Assembly (NCBI RefSeq): GCF_020921035.1
Contig: NC_063156.1
Location: forward strand, 8,556,001-8,620,000
Origin: Rhodamnia argentea
Lineage: Eukaryota > Streptophyta > Magnoliopsida > Myrtales > Myrtaceae
Length of the DNA stretch: 64,000 nt
Reading direction: 5' to 3'
Under the pieces are notes generated by a model. The model saw only the letters and a list, made by a program, of their open reading frames with translations, was not told where the DNA came from and did not search any database. Position numbers and translations under genes: made by a program. The stretch's first letter is position 1. Every line of letters begins with the position of its first letter. Positions 10,065 through 23,135 of this stretch are shown here, piece by piece.

Positions 10065-12627
10065 CTAGCGAAAGAGCCTGGGTACAGTTCTCTTGGGCAC
10101 CTTGCCTTCGAGCTTCAGTCTTCTATATGCTTCTCTGATGTGGCACGGCCTGATTGGGCCTGATTCCTTCCTCTCACTCATGACAATCCTGGCTGCTACC
10201 ACATTGTACGTCAATCAAGACAGATATGAGGCTAAGGTAATTCATATGTACCAAAACATGCTTCCAGAGATAGAAATGATACAAAAAAACAATTGAAATA
10301 CCTGTTTCCACAATTTCTCCAACAAACATCTTTGCAATTCCCGACATCACAATTGTCATAGGCATTGTAACTTTCTGACTTCCCGTTATGCTGACCAGCA
10401 GCTGCATGCCAAAAGAAGAGCAAATCATCTCTTCAGGCTCTATTTCCAAGTTACAAGCAAAAGAGTGCAGATCAAACAAGCTGCATGAATTACTATAACA
10501 CTCCAACCAAGAAAAATTCCTTGAAGCAAAACTCCCTTCACCAAGACCGGGTGGTGTCAAGAGACCAAATGTCGTACAGCATTGCCAAGTTTGGATCTAT
10601 TTTTCCAGCATGATTATGCTTTTGAGAATTATGATATCAAAAATGGAATAAGAAAAAAAAAAGTCCTTAAGCATAGTAGAAGCTCTTCATTTAACGTCAA
10701 ATTTTACAATATCTGAGCCAATGTGCAGTGATAAAGAGTGAATTTTATTTTTTTTTGGGTTGCAAAAACAGTTTAAGTGAAAGATGTGATAAAACGCAGC
10801 CAAAAATCACGAGTATAAAAAGAGTTTAGAAACTATACTCTTTTCATTGTAGCCTTTTGGAATCCTGATCTCCGAAAAGACTCGTATCTGTTCATCTGTT
10901 CCACTGTGAATTGTGACAAAATAGCCCTGAGAAAGAGAGAAGCGATAATCAATGAGCTGCAGAGGTACAGTAACTTAATAAGCTACTGGAGTATCAAGTC
11001 AGGAGACAACAAACATTCAAGTTACATTCTCACAAAACTGCATGGAGAATAATTCCTATTAATCCTACTTAGGAGATCTCAACGAATGGATTTCTTCTTA
11101 TTAGTCTGGTGACAAAACAAGATAAATATATTAAATATGATACCACTAGTGTTTGCGATTGGTATGAGGAAAACATATTTTCTATACTTCATCAATAGCG
11201 AGGCAAAACATTACATGGGAAGAGTCACTCACATAGGATTTTATTGCAAACTTACACTCGAGTTATGGTCAATTCCTAAGGAAAAAAACACAGTTAATGC
11301 ACAGAATTATCATCCTCATGAAAGATGATGATCCTTGAGCCAGCAACTATTACATGATTATTAGTATCAAAGTGCAAACCGGTTCGACCAACTTCGGATG
11401 ACCCGGAATTCTATGTTCTGCAATTCTGTATCAGTAACTCCAGCAACAGATGTTTACTTTGGCCTGTTGCAATCTATTCAAAGCAATTATAGTCTAACGC
11501 CGAAAAGCAAAGCCAAAAAGCCGATCCCTTTTGGCTTGTTGTCAAATAAAATGTTCAACAAGCCAAGCCCTTTTGGACATAAAACAGCTTCAGCCAAAAC
11601 AAAAAACTTCTGGCTTCGGCAGCTGCTACTAATAAATCGGCTCCTGTTCAGGCCACCCAATTGTCAGACCTAGACATGTTTGCTTTGTGGAAAACAGATG
11701 CTCTTGCTGAATGATTTAAAAGAAAGGCAATCTGCAGACTACAGTCTAACCACTTGAGGCTTGAGGTAACAAATGGCTTCAACTTACGGCAGGATGAAAG
11801 AAACTCATCCTCCTGCCATAGTGCCCACAATTCCAGAAGCTGATGCGATAATTGTTCCACGCCATATGCACAATTATTCAAGCCTGTTGAGATGTAAACT
11901 ACAAATTACACCATTCCCTATCAGCTTTACCAGTTTGTACTCGATGTGAGAAGACATTCCTAAGCTAGAAATTCGTCCGACAAGATTCAAAACAACATCT
12001 CCCTCGAAGATTTTCTTTCTGTCCTTCAAGACTAATATCCAATATCACCTCACCGAAAACAATCCACCATGACCCTAGTGAGGTCAGAGATGAACTCAGG
12101 AAAGAGAGCACGTTTTCCTCTCGAGCAGGCAGAGAATTGGTTTGCAACCTAAAAAAGAGCTCACATTTTGTTCCCCTTCAGGAGAAAATTCTAGCATATT
12201 CTGAGAAACAATCTAACTCTAACGACCATATGCAGGCACCAGGAAAACCCAAAAGCAGGACTCGGAAGAACGAAGCACGGAGAGAAACTCACTGCATCTT
12301 GGCCATCTTATCGGGATCGCCACCGGGAGCGAGCTTCCCGAGCTCGACGTCCATGTTGTCATCCTCTTCCTCCTCCTCGTCCTCCCTGTTCTTGGCGGCG
12401 CCACTCGGGGCGGCGGCGGCGGCGGAGACGGCAGAGCTCGTGGGGAGCGCGGAAGTGGAGGGCGGGTCGAGGAGGTTGTAGTCATCGTCGTCGTGTCCGG
12501 CAGCGGCGGCGGAGGGGGCGGCGGGGGCGGCCGGAGCGTCGGGATCGTCGGGCGGGGCCGGGGACTCGGGCGGCGACTGTTCCTGCTCCTCGAAGGCCGC
12601 CTCGAATGGGTCCTTGAATTGCTTCAT
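10065..12627 (-). CDS. TAF11: TFIID subunit TAF11
   Basis: Four exons join in frame on the minus strand: 12293-12627, 10839-10926, 10302-10401 and 10065-10192 (216 residues, against about 210 in Arabidopsis TAF11). The N-terminus MKQFKDPFEAAFEE, the acidic EEEEEDDNMDVELGKL block and DPDKMAKMQ match plant TAF11. The histone-fold domain follows from about residue 113: ILSQFTVEQMNRYESFRRSG, GSQKVTMPMTIVMSGIAKMF, VGEIVETARIVMSERKE and IRPCHIREAYRRLKLEGKVP. TAF11 pairs with TAF13 through this fold in the general transcription factor TFIID and helps TBP engage promoters in the nucleus. The second intron uses the donor GTATAG. Intron 1 (10927-12292) is large and carries a small hairpin-rich segment near 11500-11590. 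Every splice junction preserves the frame and the family sequence. Confidence 0.95.
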
Positions 12628-14644
12628 CGCCTCGCGGCGGGCGTGCGATTGGGAAGACGATTCGCCCCGCGAAACGACCGTGTGGATTTGCGTAGCGAAG
12701 AGGACGTCGCGAGCGAATTTGTGGAGATGTTAAAAGACCACGGTTTCCCTCTTCTTCTTTTTTCCCAAATAAAGTCCTCGATAAACTAAACTCGCATCAT
12801 TAATCATTAATTAAAATGAGAATAAAAACAGAAAATTGGTAATTGTTGTTCTTTTTTTTTTTTCGGGGGAGAAAATGGGAAGAAAATTCAAATGAGGGCC
12901 CAAAAAATCCTCATTTTCTCAAATATGAGATCGAAGTGATCTTTATTTTAAATAAAAATCTAAAGTGTCATCATTATTTCAAATAAGTATCTAACCTCGT
13001 CGACCAGCCAACCGACTACATATTCCAGCCTATCGAGGATATTTTCGTCAAAATATAGTTTTAACTTAACTTTTAGTTAAATTAAATTAAGAGTACAAAA
13101 AAATTAAAAATTAAAATACAAAAAAAGGGAAATATTGGCGAGAGGCAATCCTAACCAAGAAATATTAAATGACGAAAATAACCCTAAACAACTGGTGAGA
13201 GGTCCTTTTTTTTAAATTGATATGGCCATTTAAGGCTCTTATTTGAAACGATATCCATTTCAAGCCCTTGTTTGATAAATGAAGGCACTTTAGGCCCTTC
13301 TTTGAGATAATATCCACTCCATGCCTTTATCTGAAAAAAAAAAAATGAAGGCATTTTAAATCCTTATTTGAGATAGAGCACATGAGTGTGAATTATCGTT
13401 AATTTTTTTTTTTTTTTTTTTTTGTGGGAGTAATTTAGGAAAGAATAAAAGGTGATTCAATTTCTGACTTAATATAGGCAGTACGATATTGGACGAACAT
13501 GAAATTTCCAACAAAATAAAAATAAAAACATGCAAAGGATGGCTTATATAGAAAGGACATGAAAAAAAAAACATATTTAACCTTGATTAAACACGAGTAA
13601 ATATGTAAAACCGGATACAATATCCAAGATAATTATGTCCAACCACCAAATCAATATCTTAGTTTGATTTACATCCGGTAGTTCCGTGTAATCTCGATTT
13701 GAACGTACATAGATGTAAATTTGGAACATAACCTTAGTACGCCGTATGGGGCATTTACATGTAATGTCGTATTTAATTGTAGCTGTTGTTTGGCCTGAAC
13801 CGATGTGAGTCGCCCTAATCAGGCTTTGCTTCTCACTTCAATTGGACCGACAGCACCTCATCTTGCCCAGACCAGAACAGCTTGGTTGGGTCAAGATTTT
13901 GGGGGACAAATCGCTTCAATGACACCACGAACGGTTTGAGTCTGGACTTGTGGAAATGGAAACTCGCAATCACACGACAGAGCAACCAATCTGTAAACAG
14001 AGCCTCTAGACACCGCACCACATCCGCGGCTTATTTCCCAACGAGTGCCCTCTTTCGGATCATAACCCTGTGCGCCCCCAGATGATAAAAATTTACGGTC
14101 GCCACGGGACTTGATGGAAACATCACATTCCAACCCACAATCTTAAATGCAGCCATGCCATTGCCTCAAACTAACCCAACCGCCAAGATGATGCGCAAGA
14201 TTGATCCCAGCGCCTAAGCCAAAGCCACCAGGTCTAACGCCTTCATGCGCATCTGCACTTTCTTCAGAAGAAAGAAATGACAACGGCAAATACAGGCCGG
14301 CACAACGTTCAAGCACTAAAAGCAGCAGGAAATTGCACGTAAGTTGCGTGCGAAAGCAGCAACACCAGCAGCCGATCCTCCGAGAATTACGTTAACGTTA
14401 AACACGAACCCCTATGTACAGGGGGAGAACTGCAGGCTTATTTACAAAGTACGTAGACCTCAGAGCATCCTATACAATTGCAACATTCCTAAGAAACCAA
14501 CCTTTCCTAAAATCACTAAAAGGGCATGTCAACCAGCAGAGGGAAGGTAAAAAGAAAACCGAGCTGATGTACCTACTACTGTAAAATAGCAACTACTTTA
14601 GCCGGCCTTGCTTCCCTTCCCAAAAAATTTGAGGGGGTGACCAC
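12628..14644. other. Intergenic region between TAF11 and RIN13-like gene
   Basis: About 2 kb with no gene recognised. The first part (12890-13400) is a repeat with alternating words such as GGCATTTTA, CCTTATTTGAGATA and TATCCACT. The rest is AT-rich sequence and the likely 3' UTR of the RIN13-like gene (from about 14000). Confidence 0.5.
12890..13400. repeat. Dispersed repeat with ~60-bp subrepeats
   Basis: The right half repeats the theme 'GGC(A/C)(C/T)TT... TTTGAGATAATATCCA...' about every 60 bp. The left half has related words in opposite orientation (TATTTCAAATAAGTATC). A relative lies at 61140-61270. It is non-coding, probably a degenerate foldback element. Confidence 0.45.
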
Positions 14645-17600
14645 TTATGATTGCGTGACACTATTCCAGGAGGTCTCGAAATCAAACAAGAGCATACCAG
14701 CATCTACGGCTGTAGGCACAGGGGAAAAATTATTCTCCGGGGGTGGGTTCTCCAACCACCAATTCTCAAAGCCGACACCTGCTGCACCGATGTCGAAACT
14801 TCCAGTGACTGTGGTATTAAACTCTCTTGCAGGCTGTGCCTCATGGGCAGGCTCTGTACTCGGAACATGAATGCTCCCAACTGCAGGTGGAGCAAGAGGC
14901 TTGTCATCTGCTTCTAGGAACTCGTTAATCCAACTGAGGCTATCTGAGAAATTTGGAAATGTGCTAGGTTGGCTGTGATGCTGATGGATGTTTTGCCCAC
15001 TGAGTGATTGATTACTACCCTGACCACCACTGCTGCCTTGAGGAGGAGTCATACTTGAAGAAACACCAATTAAGTTGGGTGAACAGCTGCTCAAATTAGT
15101 AGAAGATACTAGATTCAAACTGGAAGGAATATTCTGCCTTCTGATATGATTTCTATTAACTATAGTGTTGTGGATTGAATTTGTCGAAGACGGAAAATAA
15201 GACGGGTAACTGATGTTGTTTGGACCATATGCAGCTCGGCCTACTGCCAGAGAACTACTGACAGTCCCTGTCCTCTTATGTGACGTAACGGGTGAAACAT
15301 GTTGAGACCCCAAGTAACTATCTCTATGCCTTCTATCCTTCTGAATGACAGGATCTACCCGATGCAACTGTTCTGATGACGAGAGTGGCTGGAATCTGCT
15401 TCTGGAGACATGCCCCGGATAGGGCCTCCTGCCATTTTGTATAGCACTTGAAAAACTTGATCTAGTTGGGGATGAACATGGCTGAAAAATCACTGGCCTT
15501 GACACAAGATTTTGTGGTGGAGAGTTGGTTGGCAGTTCGGTGTTTATAGGAGGCAGAGCTTGAGTAGGTTGTGCAAGCACCGTAGAGACAGGGTCAGGAA
15601 GACAACTCAAAACGGGAATTGGAGTAATTTTACCCTGCCTAAAGTCCTTTCTACAGACTTTCCATTTCTCCCGTTTGTCATTGGCATGACAATGGTCAGC
15701 TTCTGTCAAGCCTTTTCCCCAGTAAGCGCATGGTGCAGGTGAATCGCATACGTAACAATGGCACTGCATTATGCAATGCAATACTGTTAGTCGCAATGAA
15801 ATGAATTAACAAATGGTATATGATAACTCGAGAGGGGCTATGAAAATAGTATCTGACCAAGTTACAGTGCTTCTCATGCAAGGTTGAGCTGAAAGGAAAT
15901 AGAGCGCAATCATGCCTTGGATGAGGATAGTCTCTACATGCAACCTGCAACAAAAACACATTTACAGTGTTAAGTCAGTGAAAAGGCATGCGAATCTTCC
16001 CACTTGAAGCAATATGAGCTGGCATATTCCCCAAGTAAAAGGAATGCTATTTAATACAGTACAATGTAAATGGATTAAATATACACTGTGAATCAAACTC
16101 AAATACTAACCCATAAACCTATAAATGGTATCCTAGACTAATCAATAGAGCTTTTCCTCAGTATTAGCCATGATAGAAGCCCATCGATTCCCCAATCATA
16201 TTCCATCCCCAAGCAAAGCACTTCATAACTTGCTCAGTGAAGCTCGACAAAAACACAAGAAAGGCAAGAACACATACTTCGTGAGGAAACTCCAACTACC
16301 GACCTGCTCTCGGCAGTATCTAATATGATTCTTCAACCCATCAGTGGAAGAGGAGAAACATAAATAAATAGCCAAATAATCATCAAAAGCGCTTATTCCA
16401 CTACCCTTTATGAGCTGGCAGTCATGGTCTCTGCTCCCTCATAAGGGAATAACTACATGTGCAACAATACATTGAACTGCACAGCATGCAGCGGATCACA
16501 AATTTAATGCCATCTCTAGTTCTGCCTTGAGCAAACCATCCTTCCCTTGAGATACTTGATTTTCAGGAAGATCATCACTGTTGCTTTGGCTCTCATCTAT
16601 TACTACAGGCATAAAGATGTTTGAAGTAATAGGTTGAGCATTTTGCAATCCCCATTCCACCACCATCAGGCATCAAAGAAAAATTCCGGATTCATAATCC
16701 AATCCACTAGCAAGAAAACAGTTAAATGCTTGCCAATCTACCGAAACAAACACCACGGTAATTCACAAACTAATGTTACGTGTCCCCCATAACCATACTT
16801 GATTATGCAGCACTTAATGAAGAAGGGTATGCATCCATATATAGAGGCAGCGCAAGATAACACTAAAGTACGTGCACAGCCAAGCCACTTATAGTAGATC
16901 TCTACGTAACTCAAAAGAGAAAAGCTAGGAAGCAGAATCTTTAAAGGCCTCCTTCAATGGTAGTCATGCAATAACTCAATCTCCACATATTTGACACAAT
17001 CACATCATCCAAATTCAGAAGCAGCATTGCGCTCTCTAGCCAACCCCTCATCATGCCCAACTTAAGTTACGCATGTTAGCATGAAACCTATGAGATCAAG
17101 CAGAATATCTGTAAAGAGAACTTCTAAACCTCAATCCTGTTACATAAGCCAGTCCACACCGACTACTCATGGTAGAACTACACAAGAAGACATGAAGGGT
17201 CCATTTGGTCCACGAGAATTTTCAGAAATGTTAATCTCCATTATCAATTCAGTATTTTTTCGTTATAGTCTTCCCTTGGTTCTTGCTCCAAACCTGATAA
17301 AGACTATAGCCTAGAACAAAGCCAACACTATAAATTTTGCAGTGCTTTGGCTCTTCTACGTCGTAAATTCTCCAAAAGTGTTCTGAAATTCACCAATCCT
17401 ACTGCTCAAATCATATCTCCTTTTTTCCCTTTGGTGCAAGTTAATTCTCTACTTAATCATACCCAATCTGACGTCTTTCGCATCATCTGTCAAAAAGAAG
17501 ATGTTCCAGAAACTTGGGTCGTAGCATGCAGGGTTGTTCTCTCAATTCAAGCGGATTTTAATAGCGACAAACACGGTCCCTAAAACAGAAGCAAAATAAA

Positions 17601-18088
17601 CACATCATGCCACATATCATGCTTGCTTCGACAGTCATGTCCTTGTCGTATTGATCTAATTTTTGCATCTCACCATGGCTTAGCCATAAACCATTATCAC
17701 ATTCATCATTTTAATAATCATTTGAATAAACAAACGGAAACACCAAATAACTGCATACCTGCCCCTTCTCTCCAAAAATGACCAGATCATCTGAACCTCC
17801 GTCCACTGCATCATCCGAAGCAGAAACGGACTTCTCGGGATCTCCATCCAACACTACGCAATCATCATCATCATCATCATCCATCACCAACTTGTTCGAC
17901 ATTGACTTTGCATTGACCTCCTTCACCACGACTACTTCATCCGAATCACCAGGTATCAGATCATCTCCTCCAAGGAGCTCTTCAAGCCAATCGTAACTCT
18001 CACTACCACTGCCTTTCGGCACGTCCGAGATCAACCCTTCCTCGTCGGAGCTGATATCAAGCACGTCGTGCCCCCCACTCGGGTCCAT
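14645..18088 (-). CDS. RPM1-interacting protein 13 (RIN13)-like protein
   Basis: Three exons on the minus strand: 17759-18088, 15858-15944 and 14645-15763, giving 511 residues. The start is the ATG of MDPSGGHDVLD; the frame is open a little further upstream but without an ATG. The acidic N-terminus has DISSDEE, YDWLEELLGGDD, DSDEVVVVKEV, a seven-Asp run and CVVLDGDP, as in plant RIN13-like proteins. Next comes a conserved Cys/His block (about residues 113-165): CRDYPHPRHDC, LHEKHC, CHCYVC, SPAPCAYWG and DHCH, plausibly metal-binding. The C-terminal two thirds is Ser/Asn/Gln-rich and looks disordered, ending NSVTQS. Arabidopsis RIN13 binds the immune receptor RPM1 and promotes its resistance response. 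Function here is by homology only. The 1.8-kb first intron contains no other recognised gene. The Cys/His block is encoded across the second intron. Confidence 0.85.
17861..17881. repeat. Coding (ATC/GAT)n trinucleotide repeat
   Basis: Seven GAT codons (poly-Asp, residues 70-76) in exon 1 of the RIN13-like gene. Confidence 0.9.
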
Positions 18089-18547
18089 TCCGAAGGGGGC
18101 GAACACAAATCAGGAGGTTCTCGACAGATTCACCCCGTATGGTACCTACATGGATTTCGATTTCCCCCCGACAAGAAAGGGTACGCGAAAACTGCTACCG
18201 AGGGAGGGGAAAGACCTAGGGTTTGGAGAAATTACCGACATGGGTTTCGTCCCAACAAGCGGGAGGAGAACCTAGGACCGCATCGTGGGCATGCCTCCGA
18301 ATTCCGAGCTCATCGCAGGTTGCGAAGGAGAGCGAGCGAATCCAAGAAGGGTCTCCGCGAGCAGCGATTACAGAGGGTTTCGAGGAGCGACTGGGCAGAG
18401 GGTTGTCGAGGGAAATTGAGGGATGTGGTCGCGATTTCGAAAAGACAAAGGGGAGAGAGATTGGTTGTGTCGTCCAGCAGTGAGCTTCAGAGGCGGAGGA
18501 GACAAAAGGTGAGAACTTTGGAGGGAGGCGAAGGGACACGCCGAGAC

Positions 18548-18566
18548 AGAGAGAGAGAGAGAGAGA
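18548..18566. repeat. (AG)n microsatellite upstream of RIN13-like gene
   Basis: About nine AG units, 460 bp upstream of the RIN13-like start codon. On the gene's own strand it is a CT tract. Confidence 0.9.
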
Positions 18567-18764
18567 CTAAGGCTTTGCGAGTGAGCGAGAGCGACGCAGA
18601 GAGAGACGAGAACGAAAGATACGGGAAAACGTTGCGAAATGTCACCTCGGACGCTGGCCAGCGTCGCAGCCGACACGTTCCTCCGATACGGCCCAGTAAT
18701 TATAGGAATAATGACGTAAATTGTGCCTAAACTTTGATTTGATATGAAATGAATATCACGAAAA

Positions 18765-19215
18765 AATTTAAATTAATACACCTATAATAAATTTACTTCA
18801 AATAATTTTTTTGACTAAAAAAATCCTAAACGAATACAGCTATAATAAATTTATCTCAAATTATTTTTTCGATCATCAATAACCTTAAGTTGATACATAT
18901 GTGATAAATTTACCCCAAATTAATTTACCATTCGTTAGTTTCCGTTGAATCGGACTAATACCACAAATAATCCCAAATTAATACCTTTGTGACAAACATA
19001 TGGTAGAAACCCCAAACGTGGACAACTAATAATTGCCATGCGCCATCCAACTCAGCAATTTGACAATAAAATTTGACGAAAACTAACACGTGATAAATTT
19101 ATCACGGGTATACCAATTTGAGGTAAATTTGTCAAGGGTTGACCAGTTTGGAGTTTTTGGTGATTAAAAAAATAGCTTTGAGTAAATTTGTCATAAGTGT
19201 ACCAGTTTGGGGTTT
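18765..19215. repeat. Foldback MITE-like element with internal subrepeats
   Basis: The left half carries TATAATAAATTTA(C/T)(T/C)TCAAAT at roughly 70-bp spacing. The right half carries the opposite orientation (GAGTAAATTTGTCATAAG, GAGGTAAATTTGTCAAGG) with GTACCAGTTTGGGGTTTT. The whole thing can fold into a long imperfect hairpin. No coding capacity. Confidence 0.6.
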
Positions 19216-19224
19216 TCGTGGTAT

Positions 19225-19500
19225 TGACCCATTAATTAAACATGATCTCTAAGTTTTAGCTCAATATCCAACATTATTCTTAAATTTTTAATTTGTTCAA
19301 TGTAATCTGTGGACTTTTGGTACATGTTCAATTTAATTCTTGAACCGAAAGAAAATTGTCAATGTTGTCCTTCCATTAATTCGAGTTCAAGAACAATATC
19401 ACATCGAAAGTCCATGGAACATATTGAATAAATAAAAGTTCAGGATCCACATTTAACCAATTTAAAGTTTAGCAATCAAATTGTACATCAAGCTTTATTA
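19225..19500. repeat. Foldback MITE-like repeat, copy 2
   Basis: Same family as 6450-6795: TTAAATTTTTAATTTGTTCAA on the left and AATAAATAAAAGTTC / CAATTTAAAGTTTAG on the right, arranged as an imperfect palindrome. Confidence 0.55.
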
Positions 19501-19509
19501 TCCCCGTTT

Positions 19510-22500
19510 ATAAGACAGGCTCATTGCATTGCATGACAACAACGATACGATTTAATAGATTGATAACTATTACCCGTGTGCTATAAATTGCATCCTATGT
19601 TCGAGCATTTCTGTTCGTAGCTTATTTTATATTTGCTTGAATGCAACGCTTGTCATTGCCACATGTCACTTTTTATTGGCATCTTTATATGTGTATCTCA
19701 CTTTTAATTGACAGGGTACATTACATGTCCATTACAAGAGCATGAAATACATTATCATATGGCATTGGGAAAGTTGATCCAATACACCAGCCTTCCATCT
19801 TTGGGACATATCCAATAGCATCATGGGAAATTGCTCAATCCTCGTCTATCGTACCTTGCTATAGTGTAGCTTGGGTATCCATTCGTTCAAGTTTTATATA
19901 CATTTTGTTCTTGCGACACCGCAATTGATTTTGGCCTATTGGGGCCATCGTTGAGAAAATCACATTGAAATTCACGATTGATTGGTGCATAGGAGGCCAA
20001 CCCTTTCTAAGATCTCCTATGAAGGTAAGCAATACAATTTTGAATTTTTAGCACGAAACCCTTGACGCTACTCCCCACAACCTTACTCGCACGACCACTC
20101 TCCAAGGCATTTTGTAAATGGCAAATGCTTGCTACGGAAAAACCAAAATATCCTCGGTCAATTGGTCAGCCCACTCCCTCGAGCCGTGTTGATATAAATT
20201 CCCAATTCGAAGTTCGGGTTGTGATCCCGAAAATAACAACCCATTGAACTCAAGCGCATGTTTTGTTTTGTTTTTTTTTTTTTTTTATAATGTATTGATT
20301 TTGTTTTTTATTCTGAAAACAAACACTTGTGCTTTTTGTATATAATGTACAAGAACTCAGTTGAGAACGATAAAACGGCTGAGGAAATGATGAAATTTTG
20401 TATGTTTTGACCTATCTAGAAAAGAGTACATAAGGTAATGAGATATATATAATATCAAATATAATCAATCAAAGACGTGCGCTATCAAAAAAGATATACT
20501 AAATCAAATAAATATCCTAATATTGGGCAGAACGACATCAGAAGTGTCGAAGTTTGTATACGGTGCGCACTTTAATGCAAAAAATTTTCACCGGCTCACT
20601 TAAGTGCCAAATAAAAAAAAATCGGTCATTTAAGTACCAACGGCGAGAGATTATAACGTGGTATTTATTATTAATTTGTTAATATTACGCAGCAATTTTT
20701 CTTTTTAAAATCAGTCCACGTGGAATTTTTTTCAAAAACTTCAGTCCACATGGACTTCTAAACTTAAAAATCAGCTAATTTTTAAAAAATTGAATTAAAT
20801 TAAAAAAATAAACTAAAAAACCCGAAAAATTGAAAAAAAAAACAAGGTTTGGACTTGCAACGACGGTGATGGGCTTGCATAGCCCACGCTGCCGCCCCAC
20901 CATCACCAGCAATGGCCGGCGAGGGTGGGGGATGACCGATGGGGGTTGTTCAGCCGACCCCCACCGATCGCAGGCGATGGCTTGACCTCGCAAATCTAGG
21001 TGTAGTCAAGCCTTACCATGCATGGGCAAGGCCAACTCCAATCGCCATTCAGATTCCATGCATTCGCGTTACTCCCTTGTCAAGTTCTCACTCCCCTCAA
21101 CAAGAATTGGCCCCTCATTTCGGGGCCTCTCCCCTTGTCACTACTGACTTATGCAACCTCTTGTTGCATTTTGCATACGATGGTCCTCAGAAGAAGGTTG
21201 TCATTGGTGATGGTAGAGCTTTTGCGAATCACACGGGCGGGATTCGCACATTGGAAAAGTTATCCAAAATGTCTTAAATCTATTGCACTTTTGTCAATTC
21301 AGTTATAAACGTTTCAATTTTGCCAAATGAATCATAAATATTTTCACACTTTATTAATTAAGTACATCCGGCCAATTTCAGCTCGAAATTGTTGATGTGC
21401 ACGATGGCCATCTTACGTTGCATGACCAACACTAACATTGACAATTTTTAATAGTATTTTATTCTTTTTGATTTATTTATTGCTTTTTTAATTCTTCTTA
21501 TTTTTTCCTTTCTTCTTCGTTTTTCTGGTGGTCGGTTACTGGTCATAGGCGAGGCTAATCCTTGTTGGGGTTCGCCTAGTCCCCATGTAATTTTAATGCC
21601 CAATTCACTTTAATTGCAAGATTCTATTCCGTATAAAACATAATACAAAAACATAGAATTTATACATCTATACGTGATAAATCTAAACAAACTAGTCGCA
21701 TTATAATTTTTTCCTAAGTATCCGGTAATAAATAATGATTTTCCCCGGGAGTTGATACCTTTAGCCGCTTTTTCTGGCGTTTAAAAGAGAGACTGAGATC
21801 TTTCAATGGAAGGGACGGAGGTGGAGCCTCACCTCACACCATCTCCACGTGCGACCCACAAAAGATTTGCCGCAAGCCCTACTGATTTAGGGCTTAATTA
21901 ATCTTCAATTTCTTGGATCCTATTTGCATGGAGAAAGCAAAATTTAATCTTAAACGGGTCCTTAATTTATAAATAATATATAGATCAAGCGTATGATCAG
22001 ATTATCCTCTCTCGTTAACTAAATGAGACGCATGCATGAAGATCTTGTACGTAATAAGACACAGAAAAACAGAAATGCATTACATATTGAACCTATCGTT
22101 GTTGATCGGAAGGGCGGAGGGCTTGATAGGTATGGGGTTCCACCCCGCCACGGCTTTGGGTTGGGTAGGTTGGCCATATTGTCCTCAATGCATGGGCAAG
22201 CAAAACTCGGCCTCCTAGCTAGTGAACGTGGGGCGGCAATGGCCTTCCGTTGGAGCCCCCCTTCGATTTAATTCTGCTCCCATTTTTTTCCTTTATGATT
22301 TTTCTTTTTTATTGAGACATTTTCTAACATATAGCGCATTTGGCGCCATGTCATCGCCATATGGCTGAAAAGTCATTTAAAAAACACATCAACAGGTTCT
22401 GTCGCCCAATTTGGATGGAGCTTAACGAAATTACTTGGTTGCATTTTTTGGCTAAATTTTAGAACTTGATTGAACAAACAGGAAGTTTTGGGGCTTAATC

Positions 22501-22780
22501 ACATGCATTTGAGATATAGTAAATAGGGTGTGAAAATAACAGAACAAATCATGGTTATCATTTTTTGTATGCTAATCTGTTGCTTCGAATTTTAATAATT
22601 CACTTATGCATGCATTTTTGTAATCATATGACAACTTGTAATCTATTTCGATTATGTTTTGTACGATTATCTGTGCAAAACCCATGACCCATCTCCATTA
22701 TTGTGTGCATAATGGGAAACATTCTCTTGCAGTTCTCTGTTTGAGAAATTACTACATAGTACACTATATTCGATCCATAT
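19510..22780. other. Intergenic repeat-rich DNA, no gene seen
   Basis: AT-rich DNA interrupted by GC-rich islands (20860-21060, 21530-21600 and 22100-22260) that use the same word style as the block-B repeats (for example CATGGGCAAG, GGCGAGG). These are probably decayed non-autonomous elements. Open frames are short and match no family I recognise. Confidence 0.45.
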
Positions 22781-23135
22781 AATCATAAGGAAAATGACAT
22801 AAATGGCCAATAAACTTTCGTTCGATGTGTGCTGGTTCATTTGAACTATTTAATTTGTTCGATGTAATATATAAACTTTAGCCTAACGTGTAATATTGTC
22901 CTTAAATTTTTAATTTGTTCAATGCGATCCATGAAATTTTGATTCATATTCAATTTTGTTCATGGACTATATGAAAATGTCCAATTTTCTCCCTGCACTT
23001 GGATTAATTAAAGGATGATATTGAATATTTTTTTATATATTTTAAGGACTAACTTGAATATGAATAAAAATTTTAAAAATTATATTGAATAAGTTAAATC
23101 TTTAGGAACGATATTGCACATTGAGTTACGGATGG
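22780..23135. repeat. Foldback MITE-like repeat, copy 3
   Basis: The left arm has TTAAATTTTTAATTTGTTCAA and TTCATATTCAATTTTGTTC. The right arm reads these in the opposite sense (CTAACTTGAATATGAATAAA, TATTGAATAAGTTAAAT). Same family as 6450-6795 and 19225-19500. Confidence 0.6.

Noticed and set aside
11490-11640. Hairpin-rich segment (GGCTTGTTG / CAACAAGCC) in TAF11 intron 1, considered as a MITE or microRNA precursor
   Set aside because: The stem is only about 9 perfect pairs with a 14-base loop; no terminal inverted repeat with target duplication, and no mature-miRNA-like duplex could be made out.
12493-12789. Gly-rich plus-strand frame near TAF11 exon 1
   Set aside because: It is antisense to the Ala/Pro-rich TAF11 coding exon.
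14645-14917. Plus-strand frames opposite the RIN13-like last exon
   Set aside because: They are antisense shadows of the confirmed three-exon gene.
18068-18730. 220-codon plus-strand frame opposite the RIN13-like start
   Set aside because: It overlaps the RIN13-like first exon and its GA-rich leader, is Arg-rich throughout and has no recognisable domain or splice context.
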